A stretch of DNA of 24,448 bases, from NCBI GenBank assembly GCA_026416355.1, contig JAOAFH010000142.1, forward strand, positions 1 through 24,448. Direction: 5' to 3'. Below are positions 14,729-22,581 of the stretch, one piece after another. The notes under the pieces are model-generated. The model did not search any database, was not told where the DNA came from, and worked only from the letters and a program-made list of their open reading frames with translations. This DNA comes from Clostridiales bacterium (GTDB lineage: Bacteria; Bacillota; Clostridia; Clostridiales; Caloramatoraceae). Positions within the stretch are counted from its first letter, which is position 1. Every line of letters starts with the position of its first letter. Position numbers and translations under genes: made by a program.

Positions 14729-15390
14729 AATTAGTTGGAGTAGGAATAGGACCAGGTGACAGTCAGCTTATGACATATAAAGCTGTTCTTATGATAAATG
14801 AGGCAAAATATGTATTTGTTCCAGAAAGTAAAGGTAAATCATTGGCATATGAAATTGCAAAACCATATTTAATAGATAAAGAAGTGATTTTTTTAGAAAC
14901 TCCAATGGGACAAGATAACAAAGAAAGATATAAAGATTATGCCAAAAAGATATTTGAGATGACTGGTGATGATATATCGGTTTTTTTAACATTAGGAGAT
15001 AGCAGTGTATATAGTACGTTTACATACATTTCAAAGGAGTTTAAAAAACTTGGAGGAGAGGTTGAGTTTATACCAGGTATAACTTCATTTAGTGCAGCAG
15101 CATCTGTTTTAAATATTCCTCTTATAGAAAAAGGAGAGAAGATGATTGTATGCGATTCATTAGATGGTGTGAATTTAATAAATATAGATACGGTTGTTAT
15201 TTTGAAAACAGTTGAAAAAGAAAAGCTAATAGAAAGGTTAGAAAAAGAAGGCTTTTACTATTACTATGTAAAAAGGTGTACACAATTTGGTGAAGAGATA
15301 ATAAGTGATAAGGAAAAAATACTAGATGATCGAGACTATTTATCTTTAATAGTTGCAAAAAGGAGTGAAGAGGATTGGTTTACTTTATAG
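14725..15390 (+). CDS. cbiL: Cobalt-precorrin-2 C20-methyltransferase CbiL
   Basis: First methyltransferase after cobalt insertion: SAM-dependent methylation at C20 of cobalt-precorrin-2 (cobalt-sirohydrochlorin). It has 221 residues of the tetrapyrrole methylase fold. GVGIGPGDSQLMTYKA (5-20) is the CbiL/CobI-type N-terminus, TLGDSSVYST (89-98) is the SAM motif and PGITSFSAAAS (117-127) follows. The FVPESKGKS stretch (31-39) distinguishes CbiL from CbiF and CbiH. ATG 14725 overlaps the cbiT stop as ATGA after AAGGCGGTGA. It overlaps cbiF by 16 bases. Confidence 0.96.
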   Translation: MKLVGVGIGPGDSQLMTYKAVLMINEAKYVFVPESKGKSLAYEIAKPYLIDKEVIFLETPMGQDNKERYKDYAKKIFEMTGDDISVFLTLGDSSVYSTFTYISKEFKKLGGEVEFIPGITSFSAAASVLNIPLIEKGEKMIVCDSLDGVNLINIDTVVILKTVEKEKLIERLEKEGFYYYYVKRCTQFGEEIISDKEKILDDRDYLSLIVAKRSEEDWFTL

Positions 15391-16133
15391 GGGCAGGACC
15401 TGGTGATGTTGATTTAATTACTGTTAAAGGAAGAAAAATTTTAGAGATGGCAGATGTTGTTATATATGCAGGTTCACTAGTATCAAAGGAACATTTAAAG
15501 TTTTGTAAGGGAAACGCTAAGTTTTATGATAGTTCTACTATGAACTTAGATGAGATTATAGAGATTATTAAAAAAGAGGATTTAGAATCAAAAGTAATTG
15601 TAAGGCTTCACACAGGAGACCCAACTATATATGGTGCAATATATGAACAAATAAGGGAACTTGAAAAAAATAATATAAAATATGAGGTTATACCAGGGGT
15701 ATCATCATTTACAGCAAGCTGTGCTAGGTTAAATGCAGAGTTTACTGTACCAGAGATTACTCAAACTGTTATACTTACAAGGCTTTCAGGGAGAACTTTG
15801 GTACCAGATAGTGAGGATTTAGAAAAGTTAGCAGCACATAAGTCATCTATGGCAATTTTTCTATCGGTACATGATATAGAAAATGTTGTTAAAAAGCTTA
15901 TAAATGGGTATAAAGATGAAAATGTTCCATGTGCAGTAGTTTATAAGGCAACTTGGGAGGATGAAAAAATAATTTTAGGAACATTAAAGGATATTGCAGA
16001 TAAGGTTAGGAAAAACAACATTAAAAAGACAGCACAGATTTTAGTTGGATATTTTTTAAGGGATAATGGAACAGTTAGTAAATTATATGACAAGAATTTT
16101 TCCCATGAATTTAGGGAGGGGCTAAATGATTAG
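15375..16133 (+). CDS. cbiF: Cobalt-precorrin-4 C11-methyltransferase CbiF
   Basis: SAM-dependent methylation at C11. The 252 residues show GAGPGDVDLIT (6-16), YAGSLV (31-36, the CbiF/CobM signature), HTGDPTIYGA (79-88) and PGVSSFTASCARLNAE (107-122). These discriminate it from CbiH, CbiL and CobA. The start is UUG 15375, set inside the end of cbiL. AGGAG at 15361-15365 provides the ribosome binding site, and no in-frame ATG lies nearby that would keep the GxGPG loop. It overlaps cbiG by 8 bases. Confidence 0.95.
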   Translation: MVYFIGAGPGDVDLITVKGRKILEMADVVIYAGSLVSKEHLKFCKGNAKFYDSSTMNLDEIIEIIKKEDLESKVIVRLHTGDPTIYGAIYEQIRELEKNNIKYEVIPGVSSFTASCARLNAEFTVPEITQTVILTRLSGRTLVPDSEDLEKLAAHKSSMAIFLSVHDIENVVKKLINGYKDENVPCAVVYKATWEDEKIILGTLKDIADKVRKNNIKKTAQILVGYFLRDNGTVSKLYDKNFSHEFREGLND

Positions 16134-17070
16134 CATTATTTATTTTACTATGTTTGGAGAAAAAATTGCCAAAAAACTTCAGGAAAATATAGATAATATA
16201 GTTTTATATGATAAAAGTAACTATAAAGAAAATATGGAATATATATTTAAAAGCTCAGATACAATTATATTTATATCTGCGACGGGTATTGCTGTTAGAA
16301 CAATTGCACCATATATTCAGTCAAAATTTAGTGATCCAGCTGTAATTGTAATAGATGATGAGGCAAGATATGTAATAAGCCTATTAAGTGGACATGTTGG
16401 TGGTGCAAATGAAATGGCAATAAAGCTTGCTAATATATTAAATGCAACACCTATTATTACAACATCAACCGACATTCATAATATAGAGGCGATAGATGTA
16501 TTTGCCAAGAAAAATAATCTTTTTATAGAAAATAAGGAGCTAATTAAAACTATATCTCAAGCAATGCTAAATGGCGAAGAAATAGACATTATATCGGATA
16601 TATCAGTTAAACCAAGCTATAAAAATATTTCAAGTTCTGCAAATTTGGCAATTTATATTACTTATAAAATAGTTAATGATAACAGGAAACATTTAGTTTT
16701 AAGACCTGATGTTTTAAATGTTGGAATAGGAATAAGGAGAGGAGTTAATGCTGAAACAATTTTAAGTGTTTTATATGAGGTCTTTGAAAAAAACAATTTA
16801 AGCATAAATTCAATTAAGGCAATTGCAAGCTATGAATTAAAAAAGAATGAAGAAGGACTTGAAAACATTAAAAGAATATTAAATAAGCCTCTTGTTTTCT
16901 TTTCTAAAGAAGAGATTAATTCAATAGAATGTGAAAAGGATGAATTTGTTTATAAATCAGTTGGAGTTTATGCAGTTTCAGAACCTTGTGCTAAACTACT
17001 TGGAGGAAAATTGCTTGTTAAAAAATATAGAAAAGATGGAGTTACAATATCAGTTTGTCTGGAGGATTAA
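16126..17070 (+). CDS. cbiG: Cobalt-precorrin-5A hydrolase CbiG
   Basis: Opens the delta-lactone and releases the C20 unit as acetaldehyde during ring contraction in the anaerobic pathway. It has 314 residues in two parts. The N-terminal/central CbiG domain carries SATGIAVRTIAPY (51-63) and LLSGHVGGAN (86-95), the strongest family signatures, and ITTSTDIHNIEAIDVFA. The C-terminal CobE/GbiG domain begins at about residue 195 with LNVGIGIRRGVNAE. It is slightly shorter than many CbiG proteins but has both domains. GGGAGGGG just upstream supports ATG 16126. It ends 1 base before the cbiH start. Confidence 0.95.
   Translation: MISIIYFTMFGEKIAKKLQENIDNIVLYDKSNYKENMEYIFKSSDTIIFISATGIAVRTIAPYIQSKFSDPAVIVIDDEARYVISLLSGHVGGANEMAIKLANILNATPIITTSTDIHNIEAIDVFAKKNNLFIENKELIKTISQAMLNGEEIDIISDISVKPSYKNISSSANLAIYITYKIVNDNRKHLVLRPDVLNVGIGIRRGVNAETILSVLYEVFEKNNLSINSIKAIASYELKKNEEGLENIKRILNKPLVFFSKEEINSIECEKDEFVYKSVGVYAVSEPCAKLLGGKLLVKKYRKDGVTISVCLED
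17061..17066 (+). promoter_or_regulatory. cbiH ribosome binding site (decides start at 17072)
   Basis: GGAGGA lies 5 bases before ATG 17072. The same frame stays open back to 16931 within cbiG, but that 47-residue extension has no site and is foreign to the family. Confidence 0.85.
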
Positions 17071-17071
17071 G

Positions 17072-17791
17072 ATGGGAAAGATTTATATAGTTTCAATATC
17101 ATCAGGAAGCTCAAGTGATTTATCTAAAAGGGCTATTGATGCATTAAATGAATCTGATGTTATTGTTGGATATAAGGGATACATAGATTTAATTAAGAAT
17201 GTTATAGAAGGTAAAGAGATATATTCAAATTCTATGAGGGGTGAAATTGAAAGATGCAGTTTTGCAATTTCATCTGCAAATGAGGGGAAAAAAGTAGCAA
17301 TTATAAGCTCAGGGGATGCAGGACTTTATGGAATGGCAGGACCTATTTTTGAAATGGCAGATGGGATTGAAATTGAATATATTCCAGGAATTACAGCAGC
17401 ATTTTTAGCAGCCTCACAGCTTGGTGCACCAATTATGCACGATATGTGTACTATTAGCTTAAGTGACCTTTTAACTCCCTTTGATGTAATAGAAAAAAGG
17501 TTAAAGGCTGCTGCCGAAGGAGATTTTGTTATTGCACTATATAACCCTAAAAGTAGTGGCAGACAAAATCATATAGAGACAGCAATGGACATTATTAGGC
17601 TCTATAGAAAGGATACAACACCTGTTGGTATAGTTAAAAATGCACTTAGAAGTGGTCAAAATGTAAAAATTACCATGATTAAGGATATTGATTTTGATGA
17701 AATTGACATGTCAACCACAATAATTATAGGTAATAGTCAAACATATATTAAAAATGGATACATGGTAACTCCGAGGGGGTACAGGATTTGA
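17072..17791 (+). CDS. cbiH: Cobalt-precorrin-3 C17-methyltransferase CbiH
   Basis: SAM-dependent C17 methylation and ring contraction, forming cobalt-precorrin-4. It has 239 residues from ATG 17072. The CbiH hallmarks are VIVGYKGYIDLI (30-41), SSGDAGLYGMAG (79-90), YIPGITAA (103-110), ASQLGAPIMHDMCTISLSDL (114-133) and ALYNPKSSGRQ. The N-terminal loop that is GIGPG in most tetrapyrrole methylases reads SISSGSSSD here (8-16), a noticeable divergence. Everything else is intact. It is free-standing, without the Fe-S domain extension seen in some CbiH60 proteins. Its stop overlaps the UUG start of cbiJ. Confidence 0.95.
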   Translation: MGKIYIVSISSGSSSDLSKRAIDALNESDVIVGYKGYIDLIKNVIEGKEIYSNSMRGEIERCSFAISSANEGKKVAIISSGDAGLYGMAGPIFEMADGIEIEYIPGITAAFLAASQLGAPIMHDMCTISLSDLLTPFDVIEKRLKAAAEGDFVIALYNPKSSGRQNHIETAMDIIRLYRKDTTPVGIVKNALRSGQNVKITMIKDIDFDEIDMSTTIIIGNSQTYIKNGYMVTPRGYRI

Positions 17792-18510
17792 TTTGGATAA
17801 TTGGAGGAACAGTGGAAACTAGATATTTAATTAAAAAAATTAAAAGTGAATATGTCTTAACTGTTGCAACTTTGGATGGAGGAAGGGAATTTAGTGAGTT
17901 TAATCCTATTGTAAGAAGGATGTCTTTAGGCGACATGGTTGATTTTATAAATAAAAACAAAATAGATTTAATAATAGATTTATCACATCCATATGCAGAG
18001 GAAGTAACAAAAAAAGCAAAACAGGCAGCTAATGAATGTAATGTTAAATATTTAAGATATGAAAGAAGTAGAACTACTCTAAATGGATGCAGGATATTTA
18101 AAAGTTATGATGAATGTAATAATTATATACAAAATCTTAAGGGAACATTTTTATTTACAACAGGTTCTAAGCATATAGGTTTATTTGAAAAAAATAAAGG
18201 AGACAGAAGATATATTTATAGAATACTTCCCTCTAAGTTAAGTATTGATGAATGTTTAATAAATGGAGTTGAAATGGATAGGATTGTAGCAATAAAAGGG
18301 CCTTTTTCAAAGGAGTTTAATAAAGCAATTTTAAAAGAATATAATGCAGATTATATTGTTTTAAAAAATAGCGGAAAAGAGGGCGGAGTAGAAGAAAAGA
18401 TAATGGCAGCAAAGGAACTTAATGTAATACCTCTTGTAATAGATAGGGAGGAGAAGGAAGGTTTAAGCTTAGATGAAATTGCTGATATTGCAAATTTGGG
18501 GGCGAATTAG
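17788..18510 (+). CDS. cbiJ: Cobalt-precorrin-6A reductase CbiJ
   Basis: NAD(P)H-dependent reduction of the corrin macrocycle (cobalt-precorrin-6A to 6B). It has 240 residues. IIGGTVETR (4-12) is the N-terminal dinucleotide loop (the family usually has GGT.E.R), LSHPYA (65-70) is the second signature, and TTGSKHIGLF and AIKGPFSKEFN are further CbiJ/CobK motifs. The start is UUG 17788, overlapping the cbiH stop, with GAGGGGG (17773-17779) 8 bases upstream. It ends immediately before hemA, the point where the corrin genes give way to tetrapyrrole precursor genes. Confidence 0.94.
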   Translation: MIWIIGGTVETRYLIKKIKSEYVLTVATLDGGREFSEFNPIVRRMSLGDMVDFINKNKIDLIIDLSHPYAEEVTKKAKQAANECNVKYLRYERSRTTLNGCRIFKSYDECNNYIQNLKGTFLFTTGSKHIGLFEKNKGDRRYIYRILPSKLSIDECLINGVEMDRIVAIKGPFSKEFNKAILKEYNADYIVLKNSGKEGGVEEKIMAAKELNVIPLVIDREEKEGLSLDEIADIANLGAN

Positions 18511-19680
18511 ATGATTTATTTAATTGGAGTATCTAAGGATGTTCCTATTAACATTAGAGAACAACTATCGATGACAAACAGTAAATTAAAGAGTAATTTA
18601 GTTAGGCTAAAGGAAATAGTATGTGGCTGTGTTATTTTATCAACATGCAATAGAACAGAAATCTATTTAGAAGGTGAAATTAAATTTGATGAAATACTTG
18701 AAACTTTAGGTTTTAATTCCTTTAAAGAATATTTTTATATAAAAACGACAAATGATTGTGTAGAACATTTATTTAATGTATCATGTGGATTTGATTCTAA
18801 AATATTAGGAGAAGAGCAAATTTTAGGGCAGGTAAAGGATGCACTTATTATTTCAGAGGGAATAGGCTCAATTAGTGGAAATTTAAAAAGGATGTTTGAT
18901 ATGGCAATTGCCTGTGGAAGGGAGTTTAGACAAAAGAGTAAACTTATAGAATTTCCCATATCATCCTCTTCAATTGCAGTTAATATAAGCAAAAAAAATA
19001 GGATAAAAAGATATATGTTAATTGGGTTTGGAGATGTTAATAGCTTAAGTTTGAAATATATTTTAGATAGTGATTTTGATTTTATTTATATTGTGGTTAG
19101 GGATATAAATAAAGTTGATATAGATGATAAGAGGATTAGGGTTATTGATTTTAAAGAAAAAAATAGATTTATACAATATGTTGAATGTATAATTTCTGCA
19201 ACAAGTGCACCACATTTTGTTTTGAAAAAGGATGAGATAGAAAATTTTAAGGGATATATATTTGACCTTGCAGTTCCGAGGGATGTTGAATATGATGATT
19301 GCTTTAAAGATATTATTTATTACGATGTAGATAAAATATCAGCCATTAATGATGAAAATATAAAACTTAGAAAACATAGAATGATTGAAAATAGATATAT
19401 AGTTTATAAATATGTAGGTGAATTTATAAACTATTTAAATTTAAGGGAAATATCATGTTCAATAAACAAAATAAAACAACATTCAAATGGGATATACAAA
19501 AAAAGGTATAAAACATATATAAATAAACATCCTAACTGCGATAAAAAAACACTAGAAATTCTTTTTAAAAGTACAGCAGATGCTTTTAGTAATAGAGCTA
19601 TAGAGGTTTTAAAGGAAGAATATTTAAATGGAAGAGGAGAAGAATGTTTAAGGATAATAGAAAAGATATTCATGATTTAG
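18511..19680 (+). CDS. hemA: Glutamyl-tRNA reductase HemA
   Basis: First step of the C5 tetrapyrrole pathway: reduces glutamyl-tRNA(Glu) to glutamate-1-semialdehyde with NADPH. The 389 residues have the three-domain plan. The catalytic Cys46 lies in STCNRTE, GFDSKILGEEQILGQ (93-107) is the next signature, FDLAVPRDVE is in the NADPH domain, and a C-terminal helical dimerisation domain follows. The NADPH loop reads LIGFGDVNS where GAGEMG-like sequences are usual, a mild divergence. No intergenic base separates it from cbiJ. Its end overlaps the next gene by 37 bases. B12 riboswitch control of this gene implies the operon makes its own uroporphyrinogen III supply. Confidence 0.95.
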   Translation: MIYLIGVSKDVPINIREQLSMTNSKLKSNLVRLKEIVCGCVILSTCNRTEIYLEGEIKFDEILETLGFNSFKEYFYIKTTNDCVEHLFNVSCGFDSKILGEEQILGQVKDALIISEGIGSISGNLKRMFDMAIACGREFRQKSKLIEFPISSSSIAVNISKKNRIKRYMLIGFGDVNSLSLKYILDSDFDFIYIVVRDINKVDIDDKRIRVIDFKEKNRFIQYVECIISATSAPHFVLKKDEIENFKGYIFDLAVPRDVEYDDCFKDIIYYDVDKISAINDENIKLRKHRMIENRYIVYKYVGEFINYLNLREISCSINKIKQHSNGIYKKRYKTYINKHPNCDKKTLEILFKSTADAFSNRAIEVLKEEYLNGRGEECLRIIEKIFMI

Positions 19681-20267
19681 ATTATGGGTATTTAGGGATT
19701 TTTAAAAATAAAATAAAGGCACTTGTAATAGGCGGGGGAAAAGTTGGGTATATGAAGGCAGTTGGTTTAAAAAAACAGGATATTGAAGTTGCGGTTATTT
19801 CAGATAGATTTGTTGAGGAGTTTAATAACCAAAATATAAATTTAATATATGATTATTTTAGTGAAAAATACATAGATAGATATCATTTTTTTGTTGTAGC
19901 AGTTAAGGATTATAAGCATATAAAAGAAACTTTAGATAAAAATTTAAAGCTTTATGTTATATGTTCAAATTCATTTGATGGAAATTTATTTGTTCCTATG
20001 ATAGTTAAAGAAAAGGGATATACACTATCTATAACAGCCAATGGAAGCCCATTTGGCACAAGATTTTTAATTAAAAAAGTTTCAAATGAAATTAAAAAAT
20101 ATGATGACTTTATGGTTGAGATGAAAAAAATAAGGGAAAAAGTAAAGGGAAACTTAAATAAAAATACAATTTTAGAATTTATATATTCAGATGATTTTTA
20201 TTTCTTCTATAAAAAAGAAAAACACATTTTGGTTTTAGAAATGTTTTTTGGAGGGTTTTATGATTAA
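19644..20267 (+). CDS. Precorrin-2 dehydrogenase (SirC / CysG-B / Met8 family)
   Basis: Predicted NAD-dependent oxidation of precorrin-2 to sirohydrochlorin, the substrate of CbiX. It has 207 residues. The N-terminal Rossmann domain has VIGGGKVGYMKAVGL (28-42), and the middle carries ANGSPFGTRFLIKKV, the counterpart of the SSGGTSP..A motif of CysG. A helical C-terminal part follows. By eye alignment the catalytic Asp of CysG/Met8 does not fall at its usual place: the segment reads VICSNSFDGNLFVP (105-118), with Ser108 in the ungapped position and Asp112 nearby. ATG 19644 has GAGGAG just upstream, within hemA. Since CbiX provides the chelatase, only the dehydrogenase activity would be needed here. 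The family assignment is good; the exact activity is less certain. Confidence 0.82.
   Translation: MFKDNRKDIHDLDYGYLGIFKNKIKALVIGGGKVGYMKAVGLKKQDIEVAVISDRFVEEFNNQNINLIYDYFSEKYIDRYHFFVVAVKDYKHIKETLDKNLKLYVICSNSFDGNLFVPMIVKEKGYTLSITANGSPFGTRFLIKKVSNEIKKYDDFMVEMKKIREKVKGNLNKNTILEFIYSDDFYFFYKKEKHILVLEMFFGGFYD
20250..20255 (+). promoter_or_regulatory. hemC ribosome binding site (decides start at 20260)
   Basis: GGAGGG lies 4 bases before ATG 20260. The in-frame TTG at 20248 overlaps this site and would add four residues. Confidence 0.75.
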
Positions 20268-21123
20268 AGTGGCAACTAGAAAAAGTTTACTAGCACAAGC
20301 ACAGACCGATTATGTTATAGAGCTTATTAAAAACAAACTAAACATAGATGCAACAAAGACATTGTTTACTACTAAAGGGGATAGGATACTTGATAAGTCT
20401 TTAGATAAAATTGGAGGCAAAGGGCTTTTTATAAAGGAACTTGAGGTTGCGATGTTAAATAATGAGGCTGATTGTGCTGTTCATAGTATGAAGGATATGC
20501 CATATAAATTAGATGATGAATTTGAAATAGTTGCAACACCTGTTAGGGAAGATGTAAGAGATGTTTTGGTATCAAAAGAAAAAAAGACTCTAAAAGAGCT
20601 TAAAAAGGGAGCAAGAATAGGAACGGGAAGTAGAAGGAGAGCACTTCAGCTTTTAAATATAAGACCTGATTTAGAGATAGTTCCAATACGCGGAAATGTT
20701 CAAACAAGGATAGATAAGATAGAAAAAGAAGGATTAGACGGAGTTATATTGGCAGCAGCAGGGCTAAAAAGACTTAATTTAGATGGTTGTATTGCTGAAT
20801 ATTTTGATATAGAAAAATTTGTTCCTGCTTCAAACCAAGGGACATTGGGGATAGAGTGTTTAAAGGATGGAATTTATAATAGAGAACTTTTAAAATTAGA
20901 TGACGGAAAAATTCATTTTATAACCAATGTTGAAAAATATGTCATGAAGCTTTTAGATGGAGGTTGTCATAGTGCATGTTGTTGCTATTCACATTTAGAT
21001 AGAGATAGGATTTATATAATTGCTCTAAATGAAGTAAATGGCATGATAAAAAAGGCATCTATTGAGGGGAAAAAAGAAGACTATATAAGTCTTTGTAATG
21101 AATTAGTTAAAAAGATAGTCTAG
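20260..21123 (+). CDS. hemC: Porphobilinogen deaminase (hydroxymethylbilane synthase) HemC
   Basis: Polymerises four porphobilinogens into hydroxymethylbilane on a dipyrromethane cofactor. It has 287 residues, slightly shorter than the E. coli protein. VATRKSLLAQAQ (4-15), KGLFIKELE (54-62), DCAVHSMKDMP (71-81) with the catalytic Asp, and GTGSRRRALQ (121-130) with cofactor-binding arginines are all present. The cofactor cysteine is Cys236 in LDGGCHSACCC. The three extra cysteines just after it (240-242) are unusual for the loop. It overlaps the precorrin-2 dehydrogenase stop by 8 bases and is followed, 14 bases on, by cobA/hemD. Confidence 0.96.
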   Translation: MIKVATRKSLLAQAQTDYVIELIKNKLNIDATKTLFTTKGDRILDKSLDKIGGKGLFIKELEVAMLNNEADCAVHSMKDMPYKLDDEFEIVATPVREDVRDVLVSKEKKTLKELKKGARIGTGSRRRALQLLNIRPDLEIVPIRGNVQTRIDKIEKEGLDGVILAAAGLKRLNLDGCIAEYFDIEKFVPASNQGTLGIECLKDGIYNRELLKLDDGKIHFITNVEKYVMKLLDGGCHSACCCYSHLDRDRIYIIALNEVNGMIKKASIEGKKEDYISLCNELVKKIV

Positions 21124-21137
21124 GAGGATTATTTTAT

Positions 21138-22580
21138 ATGGTTTATTTAATAGGTGTTGGCCCTGGAGATGAGGAGCTTATAACTTTAAAGGCTATAAAA
21201 ACAATAAAAAAAGCAGATGTTATTTTATATGATAGATTGATTAATCCTAACATTTTAAGATATGCCAAAAATGAAGCAGAGATTGTTTACTGTGGAAAAG
21301 AAAGTGGCAAACACACTAAAACGCAACAGGAGATAAATGATTTAATAGTAAAATATGCAAAGGAAGGTAAAGTTGTAGCAAGGCTAAAAGGGGGAGACCC
21401 ATACGTTTTTGGAAGGGGAGGAGAAGAGGCTCTAAGGCTAGTTGAGGAAGGAATAGATTTTGAGGTTATTCCAGGTGTTACATCTGCAATAGCTGCATTA
21501 AACTATGCAGGAATTCCTATAACCCATAGAGGAATTGCCCAAAGCTTTCATGTGGTTACAGGTAAAAGTGCCAATAATTTAAATGTAAACTATAAAGCAC
21601 TTGCAAAAGAAGAAGGTACATTGGTATTTTTGATGGGAATTGAGGAGATTGAAAGTATTGTTGAAAAACTAATTGAAAATGGTAAAGATGAAAACACGCC
21701 ATGTGCAGTAATTCACATGGGAACAACAAAAAATCAGAGGGTATGTTTAGATAGTTTAAAAAATATAGTATATAAGGTTAAAGAAGAAAATATTAAATCA
21801 CCATCAATTATTGTTGTTGGAGATGTTGTAAGCTTAAGAAACAAATTAAATTGGTATGAGAAAAAGCCACTGTTTGGAAAAAGAATATGTATAACAAGGC
21901 CTAAAAATAGAGCATTTGAAATAAAAAATAAAATACTAGAACTTGGTGGAGAGGTATTTGAACTTCCAACAATAAAGATAAATAAAATAAAGGATTATGA
22001 TAATGGCTTTTTAAATAGGCTATCTGAATATTCATATGTGATATTTACGAGTGTAAATGGAGTAGAAATATTTTTTGATGAACTAATTGAAAATGGAATA
22101 GATATAAGAAAACTAAATGGACAGGTTTTATCAATAGGTCCAAAAACCAATGAGGAGTTAAAAAAGAGAGGAATAATGGCAACCTGTGCCGATGAATATA
22201 CTCAAGAGGGGATATTTGAAAAATTAAAGCATAATGTTAAAAGTGGAGATAAAATTTTAATTCCAAGGGCTAAGGGAGCTAGAAAATTTTTAGTTGATGA
22301 GCTTAGAGATTTAGGTGCAATAGTTGATGAAGTTAATATATATGAATCAATTTATGAAGAAAAATATGAACTAATTGATTGTGATATATATGTATTTACC
22401 AGTACATCTACTGTAAATGGTTTTATCAAACTATATGGAACAAATTATTTAAGAGGAAAAAAAGTAGTTGCCATTGGACCAATCACAGCACAAACGTTAA
22501 AAGAAAATGGTGTTGAAGCAACTATGGCAGATAAGTATACAGTTGATGGGATAATAGACAAAATTCTAGGAGGAATATAA
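21138..22580 (+). CDS. cobA-hemD: Fused uroporphyrinogen III C-methyltransferase / uroporphyrinogen III synthase (CobA-HemD)
   Basis: A two-domain fusion of 480 residues. The N-terminal part (about 1-240) is the SAM-dependent uroporphyrinogen III methyltransferase that makes precorrin-2: GVGPGDEELITLKA (6-19), YDRL (31-34), ARLKGGDPYVFGRGGEE (81-97), PGVTSAIAALNYAGIPITHR (112-131) and HMGTT (193-197). The C-terminal part (about 246-480) is uroporphyrinogen III synthase, starting GKRICITRPKN and showing IFTSVNGVEIFF, IPRAKGAR and FTSTSTVNGF. The fusion hands the product of HemD directly to the B12/siroheme branch. AGGAGG precedes ATG 21138. This CobA is the SUMT, not the corrinoid adenosyltransferase of the same name. 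Confidence 0.96.
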   Translation: MVYLIGVGPGDEELITLKAIKTIKKADVILYDRLINPNILRYAKNEAEIVYCGKESGKHTKTQQEINDLIVKYAKEGKVVARLKGGDPYVFGRGGEEALRLVEEGIDFEVIPGVTSAIAALNYAGIPITHRGIAQSFHVVTGKSANNLNVNYKALAKEEGTLVFLMGIEEIESIVEKLIENGKDENTPCAVIHMGTTKNQRVCLDSLKNIVYKVKEENIKSPSIIVVGDVVSLRNKLNWYEKKPLFGKRICITRPKNRAFEIKNKILELGGEVFELPTIKINKIKDYDNGFLNRLSEYSYVIFTSVNGVEIFFDELIENGIDIRKLNGQVLSIGPKTNEELKKRGIMATCADEYTQEGIFEKLKHNVKSGDKILIPRAKGARKFLVDELRDLGAIVDEVNIYESIYEEKYELIDCDIYVFTSTSTVNGFIKLYGTNYLRGKKVVAIGPITAQTLKENGVEATMADKYTVDGIIDKILGGI

Positions 22581-22581
22581 T

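Noticed and set aside
16931..17071. 47-residue N-terminal extension of CbiH overlapping cbiG
   Set aside because: It is an out-of-frame reading of cbiG; GGAGGA before ATG 17072 and family length fix the start.
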